In this document: positions 1 through 7,528 of the stretch, piece by piece | Numbering within the stretch: the first letter of the stretch is position 1 | Layout: every line of letters starts with the position of its first letter | Assembly (NCBI GenBank): GCA_910577115.1 | Contig: CAJTMC010000033.1 | Location: 1-43,385, forward strand | DNA length: 43,385 bases | DNA from: an uncultured Lachnospiraceae bacterium | Lineage (GTDB): Bacteria; Bacillota; Clostridia; Lachnospirales; Lachnospiraceae | Direction: 5' to 3' | The notes under the pieces: generated by a model | The model's database searches: none | The model's input: only the letters and a program-made list of their open reading frames with translations | Told to the model about the DNA's origin: nothing | Made by a program: the position numbers and the translations under genes

Positions 1-599
1 AAACCATGTTCTAAAAACTGGACTTTTGATAATCCCATTGCTTTTTTAATATATTCTTCTTTATTTTCTGCAAGCTGAATCAGCCCGGACAACATACCCC
101 AGAAAGCAAAAATAGCAGGCATGATTTTCAGATCGCTGCGTAAATCGCCTTTATCTATGCCGGATATTAAAAATTCCTTTATCTTTTCGTTTATTTCTTC
201 CCCTATTTGATAAGTTTCTTTTTCTTCGGGAAGATAATCGTGGCGCTCAAAATCAATATTGATTTTATCCAATACCATTTTGAAGTAGAACGGAAATTCT
301 TCCTGATACTGAACCAATCCACGACAAATGAAATTGTATTGTTCTTTTGTGGTTTGCTGCTGCTCCAGTGCAGAAGCGATGTAATGATAAAGTTTTTTCA
401 TGCTGTCCAGCACTAAGATACCAACAATTTCCTCTTTGTTCTCAAAATACACATATAAAGTCGCTTTGCTGTATCCGGCTGCTTTGGCTATATCGTCCAT
501 AGAGGTTGCCGCTATGCCTCTCTCCGTGAACAATACTGACGCAGCGGAAGCAATTTTTTCCCGATGTACACTTTTCGGCTCTTTTTTTCTCCGTGCCAT
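1..599 (-). CDS. TetR/AcrR family transcriptional regulator (C-terminus cut by window edge)
   Basis: The reverse strand reads from an ATG at 599 without a stop to base 1, giving about 199 residues. The N-terminus is a TetR helix-turn-helix: a basic start (MARRKKEPKSVHREKI), then GIAATSMDDIAKAAGYSKATL and LYVYFENKEEI, the typical recognition-helix and following-helix sequence of TetR proteins. The remainder is the variable ligand-binding/dimerisation domain, so the inducer cannot be guessed. An AGGAGG site lies 6 bases before the ATG. A consensus promoter and an inverted repeat overlapping its -10 sit directly upstream, pointing to autorepression. No partner efflux gene is visible inside the window; it may lie beyond base 1. 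Confidence 0.9.
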   Translation of the reverse strand, partial: MARRKKEPKSVHREKIASAASVLFTERGIAATSMDDIAKAAGYSKATLYVYFENKEEIVGILVLDSMKKLYHYIASALEQQQTTKEQYNFICRGLVQYQEEFPFYFKMVLDKINIDFERHDYLPEEKETYQIGEEINEKIKEFLISGIDKGDLRSDLKIMPAIFAFWGMLSGLIQLAENKEEYIKKAMGLSKVQFLEHG

Positions 600-613
600 T
601 GTCTGCCTCCTGA

Positions 614-636
614 TAATTAAACTCATGGTTTAATTA
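614..636. promoter_or_regulatory. Probable TetR operator (inverted repeat)
   Basis: Two perfect 9-base arms (TAATTAAAC at 614-622 and its complement at 628-636) are separated by 5 bases. The right arm overlaps the -10 box of the tetR promoter, so binding of the TetR protein would block its own transcription. Assignment as the operator is inference from position and symmetry. Confidence 0.65.
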
Positions 637-661
637 TAAAGGTTTTAAAGAATACTGTCAA
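633..661 (-). promoter_or_regulatory. Sigma-A promoter of the tetR gene
   Basis: On the minus strand TTGACA (656-661) and TATAAT (633-638) are separated by exactly 17 bases, a perfect match to the housekeeping consensus, about 35 bases before the start codon. Confidence 0.8.
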
Positions 662-1009
662 CTTTTACCTCCAAAATAATCTGGAACATATTTGCCTGAA
701 TAGATATGCTCCGCAAGCTCCCTTGTCTTTTCCATATCATTCAGCTTAAAGGCATAATTCACGATAAGGTTTCGCTCATCGTCGGAAAAAGCGGTCTTGC
801 AAACTCTACCCGGTTGATGATGCCCTCCGCCTGCTTTGCCGGGGAAAGGTGGATCATCATTGTAACCAAGACTTGCGGTAAGGCTTCCCTGTGCATCTAT
901 TAAAAGCACCTTTTTCCCCTGTTTTGCAAGTCCTTTGCCCGAATTGCTTGTTGTGGTGGTCATAACCGACTCCACCTTTCTGATTTGCGATTGCGATTAT
1001 TTTACACAT
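658..1009 (-). pseudogene. Chimeric, frameshifted ParA-family ATPase remnant
   Basis: From an ATG at 1009 (AGGAGA site upstream) the frame reads MCKIIAIANQKGGVG, the canonical start of a ParA/Soj ATPase. The reading frame then breaks in the P-loop: the lysine codon is disrupted and a shifted frame continues TTTTSNSGKGLAKQGKKV, then LLIDAQGSLTASLGY. Family members read LLIDADAQGSLTASLGY here, so residues are also missing. After about 60 residues the homology stops and the frame runs into an unrelated tail (TAFSDDERNLIVNYAFKL...), which looks like the C-terminus of another mobile-element protein joined by deletion. With no intact Walker A motif it cannot be a functional partition ATPase. It marks a degraded conjugative element or plasmid. 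Confidence 0.75.
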
Positions 1010-1036
1010 GATCTGATTCTCCTTTGCTTTCTACTA

Positions 1037-1198
1037 TTATTCTTTTATATTGCTTTTTCTTACTTCCACATAAGCCCTGTAATACTTCTTTGTCCCTTTG
1101 TTCGCGAACAAATCGGAAAACTCCGTCACTTCCATTTTAGGGCTTCTCTGTAAAATCTTCCTGAACCACTTCATATTGTTTCTCGTTCCCATAAGCAT
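1037..1198 (-). CDS. Small ORF upstream of the parA remnant, mobile-element fragment
   Basis: A 53-codon frame opens at an ATG (1198) and closes 28 bases before the ParA start. The encoded peptide contains MEVTEFSDLFANKGTKKY and YYRAYVEVRKSNIKE, which look protein-like and charged, but I do not recognise the family. Its place directly before parA suggests the end of a replication or partition gene of the same element. It may be only a C-terminal fragment. Confidence 0.3.
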   Translation of the reverse strand: MLMGTRNNMKWFRKILQRSPKMEVTEFSDLFANKGTKKYYRAYVEVRKSNIKE

Positions 1199-1209
1199 GA
1201 CTTTTAATA

Positions 1210-1329
1210 TCAATCCTGTCCTCCAAGCATGGCATACAGATTTTTGTTATACGTTACATACTCCGGATACCGCATCTGTACCGCCTGCCAAAAATATAAT
1301 CCAACTTGTTGGATTTGTGCATTAGTCAC
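1210..1329 (-). CDS. Possible 39-residue ORF overlapping the end of the DUF6075-like gene
   Basis: A GTG at 1329 overlaps the last codons of the preceding gene in the +1 frame and opens a short frame encoding VTNAQIQQVGLYFWQAVQMR followed by YPEYVTYNKNLYAMLGGQD. The overlap is typical of translational coupling and the composition is protein-like, with aromatic residues. The product is unrecognised and could be a truncated mobile-element gene. Confidence 0.3.
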   Translation of the reverse strand: MTNAQIQQVGLYFWQAVQMRYPEYVTYNKNLYAMLGGQD

Positions 1330-1693
1330 AGCAGAATAATTCCTCCACTGTATAAAGCCTGCTCTCGTCTACCTGTTCCTCCGCATCGTCGTAATCAAGA
1401 ACACTCGGCGTACCGTTACAGTAAAGATGAAACGCCATCCTGACCACTTTCACGCTCCCGCTGGTCTGCCAGCCTTCATGCAGGCACTCCGTTTTCACGT
1501 TACCTATATTAAAATCATAGATACTATAAACGTTCCTTCTTGTGTCATCACTGATACCAAGACAATATACAAGTGTCTTGTGATACACATCCTGATACCT
1601 AACCTTTTTCAATTTCTCATAGTAAAATTTTTCATGTGCATCGCTGATAAAAATAATCGCTCTCTCTGCTCCTGACGCTGTACTACTACTCAT
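1322..1693 (-). CDS. DUF6075-family protein of conjugative elements
   Basis: A 123-residue protein starting at the ATG at 1693, chosen because GGAGG lies 8 bases upstream; an in-frame TTG 15 bases earlier sits on the ribosome binding site itself. Recognisable blocks are ISDAHEKFYYEKLKKVRYQD, YHKTLVYCLGISDDTRRNVY, TECLHEGWQTSGSVKVVRMA and FHLYCNGTPSVLDYDDAEEQ, which I recall as the DUF6075 family carried on integrative conjugative elements of Clostridia. No catalytic motif is known to me, so its function is unknown. It appears full length, unlike its neighbours. Confidence 0.75.
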   Translation of the reverse strand: MSSSTASGAERAIIFISDAHEKFYYEKLKKVRYQDVYHKTLVYCLGISDDTRRNVYSIYDFNIGNVKTECLHEGWQTSGSVKVVRMAFHLYCNGTPSVLDYDDAEEQVDESRLYTVEELFCCD

Positions 1694-1758
1694 GCTTCTT
1701 TCCTCCAATTCTCTTAGATGAATGACTGATAATTGCTAACACAGTTTCCCCAAATACC

Positions 1759-1926
1759 TTTGTTGCACCTATAAACCGTCAAAAGTGCGCAAAAAAGGAC
1801 ATTTCATTGTTATTTGAAATGTCCTTTGGATGGTGTTACTGACACCACTAAATTATTTGTTGCACATCGAGTGAAAAATGTAATATGAAGTATTATTACA
1901 TATTATTCAACTGAAATTTGTTGCAC
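1759..1926. repeat. Three direct copies of TTTGTTGCAC
   Basis: The 10-mer TTTGTTGCAC occurs at 1759-1768, 1856-1865 and 1917-1926, all on the plus strand, inside the 299-base gap between the conjugative-element relics and hemZ. Spacings are 97 and 61 bases. Arm-type integrase binding sites near an element border are one explanation; this is inference. Apart from these copies and the hairpin at 1791-1827, I see nothing coding in the gap. Confidence 0.4.
1791..1827 (-). terminator. Rho-independent terminator downstream of hemZ
   Basis: Perfect 13-base inverted repeat (1794-1806 and 1815-1827) with an 8-base loop, followed on the minus strand by a run of six T. It lies about 165 bases after the hemZ stop and would end the apt-rel-MBL-hemZ transcript before the mobile-element relics. 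Confidence 0.75.
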
Positions 1927-1992
1927 TTTGGGATTTTTTTAGTACCCAATCGTGCCAGCCACTCAATAATTTTCCTTTTAGAAATCTAACCA

Positions 1993-3435
1993 TCAATCAC
2001 ATAAAAGATGCTTTTTGCGCTCAATCATTTCCCCGATTCTCTCGATATATTGGGAAACATCCTTGACATTCTCGCACCGTTCAATCCGCCCGTCAGGATA
2101 CACCCTTTTCGTAATCGAACCGGCTCCCAATGCCACAATAGTCTGCACTTCCTCCATAATTAAAATATTATAAATACCATACTTCCCTTCCCTCGCATAA
2201 CCAACGTTCTCAAAATTCCCCGACATATTTTTCTGCCTGTAAAGATAATAAGGTTTCATGCCAAGCATATCCGAACCTTTCCTTGCAATTTCCATCGTGC
2301 TGTCCGTATTTTTCAGTGAGGCAATACCATTCTCCTCAATCCACTCTCTAAGCCTTGACGCCCTTTTTATCGCTAGGGAATGAACGGTAAGACTGTCCGG
2401 ATTAAGCCTGATAATCTCGTCAATCGTATGCTGCACATCTGCCTCCAGTTCTCCCGGAAGTCCCAAAATAATATCCATATTAATATTATCAAACCCTGCT
2501 TCCCTTGCAAACCGAAACGCCTGCCGCACCTGCTCTACTGTGTGCTGTCTTCCTATCATTTTTAGCGTTTCATCCTTCATAGTCTGCGGATTCACCGATA
2601 TACGCGTAACACCGTGCTTTTTCAAAACCACCAGTTTTTCTTTTGTGATACTGTCAGCGCGTCCTGCCTCCACCGTAAACTCCGTCACATGACTAAAATC
2701 CAATTTCTCCCTAATATACAACAGCACCCTGTCAAGTGCGTCCGCCTCCAGCGTCGTGGGCGTGCCGCCGCCGATATAAACCGTATCAAGCAGCTTTTCC
2801 CTATACACTTCCGACACGAAATCAATCTCCCGAAAAAGCGCCTGCAAATAATCGTCAATGCGCTTTCTCCACATCGCGATCGGATACGATGTAAAGGAGC
2901 AGTACAGGCAGGTTGTCGGACAAAACGGGATACCGATATAAAGACTGTATCCATTCTGATAATGAATCTTTTCCAAAATTTTCTTTTCCCGCTTTGCAAT
3001 GTCTAAGCTTAACTGCGCCTTCTCATCACTAAGCGCATGGGTTTCTTTCATCTGCGCAATAATTTCCGCATCGCACATCCCCTCTTTCAGCATTCCCATC
3101 GGCAGCTTTGTCGGTCTGATTCCCGTCAAATTTCCCCAAGGAAGCGTCCTCCCTGTATAGTCGCAAAGGTCTTCATATACAGAAAGCTTAAGTATGTCTT
3201 TTGTGACATGCGTGTCATTTTTATAAATATTTGTGTACTGCTTTTCCCTATCAATATCAAATACCGCTTCTACCTGTCTGTCATAAAAATAAATGACCGC
3301 CCGACTACCGTCACTTTCCCCGTCTGACGCCATATGCTCACCATATACCCGCACTTCCTGCTCCGGATAAAACGCCTTAAACAGTGCATGCAGATCATAC
3401 TGATAGTTTTCTCTGTTCGTATATATCCTTATCAT
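1993..3435 (-). CDS. hemZ: Oxygen-independent coproporphyrinogen III dehydrogenase HemZ
   Basis: A 480-residue radical SAM enzyme of the HemN/HemZ group, which oxidatively decarboxylates coproporphyrinogen III in haem synthesis without oxygen. The iron-sulfur motif CPTTCLYC (CX3CX2C) is at residues 172-179, followed by the SAM-binding glycine stretch YIGGGTPTTL. The N-terminal extension of about 160 residues (MIRIYTNRENYQYDLHALF) is typical of HemZ as opposed to HemN. I chose the ATG at 3435 because the family begins MIRIYTN; an in-frame ATG at 3474 adds 13 atypical residues. A GAGAGG site lies 12 bases before the chosen start. It is the last gene of the apt-rel operon. Annotated HemN-like proteins often lack proven activity, so the exact substrate is inferred. 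Confidence 0.9.
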   Translation of the reverse strand: MIRIYTNRENYQYDLHALFKAFYPEQEVRVYGEHMASDGESDGSRAVIYFYDRQVEAVFDIDREKQYTNIYKNDTHVTKDILKLSVYEDLCDYTGRTLPWGNLTGIRPTKLPMGMLKEGMCDAEIIAQMKETHALSDEKAQLSLDIAKREKKILEKIHYQNGYSLYIGIPFCPTTCLYCSFTSYPIAMWRKRIDDYLQALFREIDFVSEVYREKLLDTVYIGGGTPTTLEADALDRVLLYIREKLDFSHVTEFTVEAGRADSITKEKLVVLKKHGVTRISVNPQTMKDETLKMIGRQHTVEQVRQAFRFAREAGFDNINMDIILGLPGELEADVQHTIDEIIRLNPDSLTVHSLAIKRASRLREWIEENGIASLKNTDSTMEIARKGSDMLGMKPYYLYRQKNMSGNFENVGYAREGKYGIYNILIMEEVQTIVALGAGSITKRVYPDGRIERCENVKDVSQYIERIGEMIERKKHLLCD

Positions 3436-3516
3436 TACAATCCCAAGCCTCTCTGTATCTGTTCCAAAATCCATAAAAATCCATGTTCTTTTCCCAAAGC
3501 ATAGATAAATCCATGC

Positions 3517-4152
3517 CTATCCAAGACATGGATTATACTTTCTCTCATATCCTACCGTAGTCGCATCACCGTGCCCCGAATAAAGCTTCACATCATCCGG
3601 CAGCGTCATAATCCGCTCCCGAATCGAATCTCCCAGCGCACGCATAGAACCCGAATACAAGTCGGTTCTTCCCACAGAACAATTGAAAATCGTATCCCCG
3701 CAAAACAGCGTCAAATCCTCCCTCACATAAAAGCAGCAGCCTCCCTTGGTATGACCAGGCGTATGGATCACCTCAAAATCCACACCTGCCATTGTAAGTG
3801 TCTGCTTATCCTGCAAGTACACATCCGCCTCAAAACCATATCCTTTACCAAACCACTGCGAAACATTCTTTTCGGGATCTTTTAAAATGTCTGCCTCGTC
3901 CTCATACGCATAAACCTTTGCACCGCTAAGCCGTTTCAGCTCCAGCACACCGCCCGTATGGTCTCCATGTCCATGTGTCAAAAGAATCCCTGCAATCTTT
4001 TCAAATCCCAGACTCCTCGCATCCGCAAAAACAACGTCGCCGTTGTCACCCGGATCAATAATGGCGATCTCATCTGCACCCTCTCTGTACACATAATAAC
4101 AATTTGTCTGACAGGCACCAAGTACCCTTCTTTTTACCTTTAAATCCGCCAT
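3517..4152 (-). CDS. MBL-fold metallo-hydrolase (glyoxalase II-like)
   Basis: A 211-residue metallo-beta-lactamase fold protein. Metal ligands are visible: THGHGDH (H60, H62, D64, H65), then HTPGHTKGG, FCGDTIF and SGHGDATT. The compact size and the ligand pattern match the YcbL/GloB-like branch that hydrolyses thioesters such as S-lactoylglutathione, although the real substrate in a Clostridia cell is unknown. The start at 4152 (MADLKVKRRVLGACQTNCYY) is preferred because AAGGAG precedes it and family members begin near here; a longer frame from 4236 would overlap rel. It sits between rel and hemZ in the same direction, an arrangement I recall from other Lachnospiraceae. Confidence 0.88.
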   Translation of the reverse strand: MADLKVKRRVLGACQTNCYYVYREGADEIAIIDPGDNGDVVFADARSLGFEKIAGILLTHGHGDHTGGVLELKRLSGAKVYAYEDEADILKDPEKNVSQWFGKGYGFEADVYLQDKQTLTMAGVDFEVIHTPGHTKGGCCFYVREDLTLFCGDTIFNCSVGRTDLYSGSMRALGDSIRERIMTLPDDVKLYSGHGDATTVGYERKYNPCLG

Positions 4153-4210
4153 ATCGACAGTTGTACTCCTTTCCCAATCTATGAATTTGCACCGTTGCAC
4201 AAATTTTTCA

Positions 4211-6568
4211 TTATCCTGTCGTCCGTTCAATATCAATCACATTGTCAATCATTTTCAGCTTTTCTATAATGGTTCTAAGCTCATCGCGTCCGCCAATCTC
4301 AAACGACATTGCCAGCGTCGCAATCCCCTGCTTGCTCGTTCTCGAATTCATGGAAATCACATCAATATTTTTTTCCATCAGCGTTTTTGAAATATCCGCA
4401 ATCAAACCACTTCTGTTATGCGCATAAATTGCAATTTCCGTAAGGTACTTTTCATTCTCATTATTCGCCTCATGCTGCCACTCGGCGCTAATCAGCCTTG
4501 CTCGCTCGATCTCGGACAGACAAATAATGTTAACACAGTCTGTTCTGTGTATGGAAACACCGCGCCCTCTTGTGACAAAACCTACGATTTCATCACCCGG
4601 CACCGGCGCACAGCAGCGTGAAAACCGCACTGCCACATCATGCGTCCCCTTTACGACAATACCGCCCTTTCCCTTTGAATGCACCATCTTATTGGCGCCA
4701 TTTTCCTGAATCGAAGCCAAAAGCTCGCTGTCTGTAATCTCCTTTTTATGCGTTCTGGCATAAATTTCCTGTAACCGGTTGATAACCTGCCCTTCCTTGA
4801 GCGCACCATGTCCGACCGCTGCAAGCAGCGCATCCCAGTCATTAAAGCCATACTTGTGCATCACCTCAGTCTGATAATCCGGCACTAGCAGCTCCTGGGC
4901 ATTAATACTCTTCGACTTGCAGTAATTTGCCAAAAGCTCACGTCCCCTGGTGACATTCTCTTCCTTAAACTCATTCTTAAACCACTGGGAAATCTTATTC
5001 TTCGCCTGTGAGGACTTTACAATATTTAACCAGTCGCGGCTTGGCCCTTTGGAGTTCTGTGAGGTAATAATCTCAATACAGTCTCCGTTATTAATCTTGT
5101 AATCTATCGTAACAAGCTTACTGTTTACCCGCGCTCCAATCATTCTGTTGCCTACCGCACTGTGAATGCTGTACGCAAAGTCAATCGGTGTAGAGCCTGC
5201 AGGAAGATTTTTGACTTCTCCGGACGGCGTAAAACAGTAAACATGGTCGGAAAACAAATCCAAATCACTCTTTAGCAGCTTGACAAATTCTTTGTTGTCG
5301 GAAGTATCGCGCTGCCACTCCAGAATCTGACTTAACCAGGCAAGCTTCTCCTCCTCGCCGCCTTTGGAAACCTTTCCATCGCTCTCTTCCTTATACTTCC
5401 AGTGCGCAGCAATACCATACTCGGCTACCCTGTGCATCTCATAAGTTCGAATCTGTATCTCGAAAGGCGTGCCCGTAGGACCAATCAGCGTCGTGTGAAG
5501 CGACTGGTACATGTTGGTTTTGGGCATGGCAATAAAGTCCTTAAAGCGTCCTGGCATCGGCTTATACATCTCATGAATCACACCAAGCGCCGCATAGCAG
5601 TCCTTTAGGGAATTGACAATAATGCGTACCGCAAACAAATCATAAATTTGATCAATTGTCTTATTTTGGTTCTTCATTTTCTTGTAGATGCTAAAAAAAT
5701 GCTTTACACGCCCGTCAATCTGCGCTTCTATTCCCGCACCCACGATGTGCTCCGTGACCTCGTCAACCAGTTCCTGCACATACTTCTCACGTGCATCTTT
5801 TCGCAAGGCAATTTTTTCCACCAAATCATAATACGCCTCCGGCTCAAGATATTTGAGCGAAAGGTCATCAAGCTCTATCTTTATTTTCGAGATACCAAGC
5901 CGCTCCGCAAGCGGCGAATAAATATCAAGCGTCTCTCTTGCGATCCGCTTTTGGCTCTCGGGTGACTTATATTTTAATGTGCGCATATTGTGAAGACGGT
6001 CGGCAAGCTTTATCAGAATAACGCGAATATCCTTTGCCATTGCAAGGAACATTTTTCTTAAATTTTCCGCCTGCAGCTCCTCGCGGCTTGTCGGGCGGTC
6101 AGGGGCGGCGTCCCCCGTATACTGTAACTGCTCCAGCTTTGTCACGCCGTCTACCAAAAGCTCCACGTCAGGCCCAAACTGCTCCTGCAGCTCCTCATTC
6201 GTCATGATGGTGTCCTCCACCACGTCATGCAGAAGGCCTGCGATAATCGTCTCCTTATCAAGCTCCAAATCGGCAAGGATAATCGCCACACAAAGCGGGT
6301 GAACAATATAGGGCTCCCCCGATTTTCTCACCTGATCCTTATGCGCTTCACACGCTGTTACATACGCCTTATCAATCAGGGTAATATCATCGGAAGGGTG
6401 GTATTTCTGCACACGCCGAACAAGCCCCTGATAAAGCGTATCGGGGCTTTGGAATTCTTTGATGTACTCGATTCTGCGCTCGTCTGTCCTGCGGGGGCCT
6501 GACTTACTTCCATTTATAATTAAGGAATCCTCATAAGTCCCCGTCTTTAACTGCTTTTCGTCTGTCAC
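4211..6568 (-). CDS. relA: Bifunctional (p)ppGpp synthetase/hydrolase (Rel/SpoT)
   Basis: A 785-residue long RSH protein that makes and degrades the stringent-response alarmone. Domains in order: HD hydrolase with HDVVEDT at 114-120, intact metal-binding histidine and aspartate; synthetase domain around 240-390 with RFKD at 341-344, the sequence of bifunctional enzymes rather than the EXDD of synthetase-only RelA; TGS domain starting HVYCFTPSGEV near 442; a conserved-cysteine region (RFSRCCAPVPGDEIVGFVT); and a C-terminal ACT domain from about 707. Both activities should be present. It follows apt by about 80 bases, giving a purine salvage-alarmone pairing common in Firmicutes. The start is the first ATG (MTDEKQLKTG). 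Confidence 0.95.
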   Translation of the reverse strand: MTDEKQLKTGTYEDSLIINGSKSGPRRTDERRIEYIKEFQSPDTLYQGLVRRVQKYHPSDDITLIDKAYVTACEAHKDQVRKSGEPYIVHPLCVAIILADLELDKETIIAGLLHDVVEDTIMTNEELQEQFGPDVELLVDGVTKLEQLQYTGDAAPDRPTSREELQAENLRKMFLAMAKDIRVILIKLADRLHNMRTLKYKSPESQKRIARETLDIYSPLAERLGISKIKIELDDLSLKYLEPEAYYDLVEKIALRKDAREKYVQELVDEVTEHIVGAGIEAQIDGRVKHFFSIYKKMKNQNKTIDQIYDLFAVRIIVNSLKDCYAALGVIHEMYKPMPGRFKDFIAMPKTNMYQSLHTTLIGPTGTPFEIQIRTYEMHRVAEYGIAAHWKYKEESDGKVSKGGEEEKLAWLSQILEWQRDTSDNKEFVKLLKSDLDLFSDHVYCFTPSGEVKNLPAGSTPIDFAYSIHSAVGNRMIGARVNSKLVTIDYKINNGDCIEIITSQNSKGPSRDWLNIVKSSQAKNKISQWFKNEFKEENVTRGRELLANYCKSKSINAQELLVPDYQTEVMHKYGFNDWDALLAAVGHGALKEGQVINRLQEIYARTHKKEITDSELLASIQENGANKMVHSKGKGGIVVKGTHDVAVRFSRCCAPVPGDEIVGFVTRGRGVSIHRTDCVNIICLSEIERARLISAEWQHEANNENEKYLTEIAIYAHNRSGLIADISKTLMEKNIDVISMNSRTSKQGIATLAMSFEIGGRDELRTIIEKLKMIDNVIDIERTTG

Positions 6569-6646
6569 TCTGCATCACCAAACCAATTCTAATCCTTTAT
6601 GTTAACCCTAACCTGCAAATTCAGGCACCAGCACAAATTTTTCAGT

Positions 6647-7171
6647 CTATTTTCCCTCATAAGTTATTGCCGAATCCAGTCGGTAGCCTGCAAGTCTGTC
6701 ACGTCCCTTCAAGCCTGCAAGCTCCATTAAGACAACAACACCGACTACCTTTCCGCCAAGCGATTCAATCAGCTGAATCATTGCCTCTGTCGTTCCGCCT
6801 GTTGCAATCAGGTCATCTACGACAAGCACCTTCTGACCGGGCTTAATGGAATCCTTGTGCATTTCAATGGTTGCTTTTCCATACTCCAAATCATAATCTA
6901 CCGACACCGTTTCTGATGGAAGCTTCCCCTTTTTCCTGATTAACACAAACGGCTTGTGATTGTTGTAAGCGATCGGTGTGCCGAAAATAAATCCTCTTGA
7001 CTCGGCTCCTGCCACCACATCATATTCCAAATCCTTCACCAAATCCTGCATAGTGTCAATTGCAAGGCGAAGACCATCCGCATCCTGCAAAACACTTGTT
7101 ACATCCCTGAAAATGATGCCCGGCTCCGGAAAATCAGGGATTGATCTTATGTATTCCTCAAGCTTTTTCAT
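6647..7171 (-). CDS. apt: Adenine phosphoribosyltransferase
   Basis: A 174-residue enzyme converting adenine and PRPP to AMP in the cytoplasm. The PRPP-binding motif VVDDLIATGGTT is at 117-128, and the N-terminal FPEPGIIFRDVTSVLQD plus AGAESRGFIFG are typical of Apt. The ATG at 7171 (MKKLEEYIRSIPDF) is used because GGAGAGG lies 6 bases upstream and homologues start there; an upstream in-frame ATG at 7210 has no good site. It is the first gene after a strong promoter and leads the apt-rel-MBL-hemZ operon. Confidence 0.95.
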   Translation of the reverse strand: MKKLEEYIRSIPDFPEPGIIFRDVTSVLQDADGLRLAIDTMQDLVKDLEYDVVAGAESRGFIFGTPIAYNNHKPFVLIRKKGKLPSETVSVDYDLEYGKATIEMHKDSIKPGQKVLVVDDLIATGGTTEAMIQLIESLGGKVVGVVVLMELAGLKGRDRLAGYRLDSAITYEGK

Positions 7172-7222
7172 TTTGTACCTCTCCAATCTATTAATAATTG
7201 ATATTTTCAATCCAGTATTACT

Positions 7223-7251
7223 ATTATAATCGCATTTTGCAGATTCGTCAA
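7223..7251 (-). promoter_or_regulatory. Promoter of the apt-rel-hemZ operon
   Basis: On the minus strand TTGACG (7246-7251) and TATAAT (7223-7228) are 17 bases apart, 50 bases before the apt start and just after the stop of the upstream gene. Confidence 0.75.
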
Positions 7252-7254
7252 TCG

Positions 7255-7515
7255 TTACAAGAGACTCAGCTGTCCGTCCTCGTTCTCTTTTAGCTGTGTA
7301 TAGGCTGTCTTTGCGGGCTGCTGCCTGTTTTTAGTGTCTCCGCGCACGCCAAAACTCGCCGCATATCCTTTCTCTTTCAAAAAGGCAGCTGCTTTTTTAT
7401 AAGCTTCCTTCATTTCCTTCTCTCCGCCCTCATAGATAACAACCGGCACTCCGCTCTCGTACACTACCGTAAAACCTTTCTTTTCCAAAAGTTTTACTGC
7501 CTCTTCCTTTTCCAT
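7255..7515 (-). CDS. Small uncharacterised protein, 86 residues
   Basis: The ATG at 7515 (MEKEEAVKLLEKKGFTVVYE) has GGAGG 9 bases upstream; longer frames would run deep into trkH. The protein is charged, predicted helix-strand, with a glycine-rich middle (YEGGEKEMKEAYKKAAAFLK) and a C-terminal tail ending QLSLL. No transmembrane segment or known motif is visible. Its start lies 13 bases after the trkH stop, so it is translated from the potassium-uptake operon. I do not recognise a family, and a role linked to Trk is only suggested by position. Confidence 0.75.
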   Translation of the reverse strand: MEKEEAVKLLEKKGFTVVYESGVPVVIYEGGEKEMKEAYKKAAAFLKEKGYAASFGVRGDTKNRQQPAKTAYTQLKENEDGQLSLL

Positions 7516-7528
7516 AAATACTGTCCTC

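Noticed and set aside
1892..1989. Protein-like minus-strand fragment (ISKRKIIEWLARLGTKKIPK)
   Set aside because: Too short, stop codons on both sides, no start; could be the tail of an integrase but not supportable.
2614..3006. Plus-strand ORF of 130 codons opposite hemZ
   Set aside because: Shadow frame: no ribosome binding site and no motif; the opposite strand has an unmistakable HemZ.
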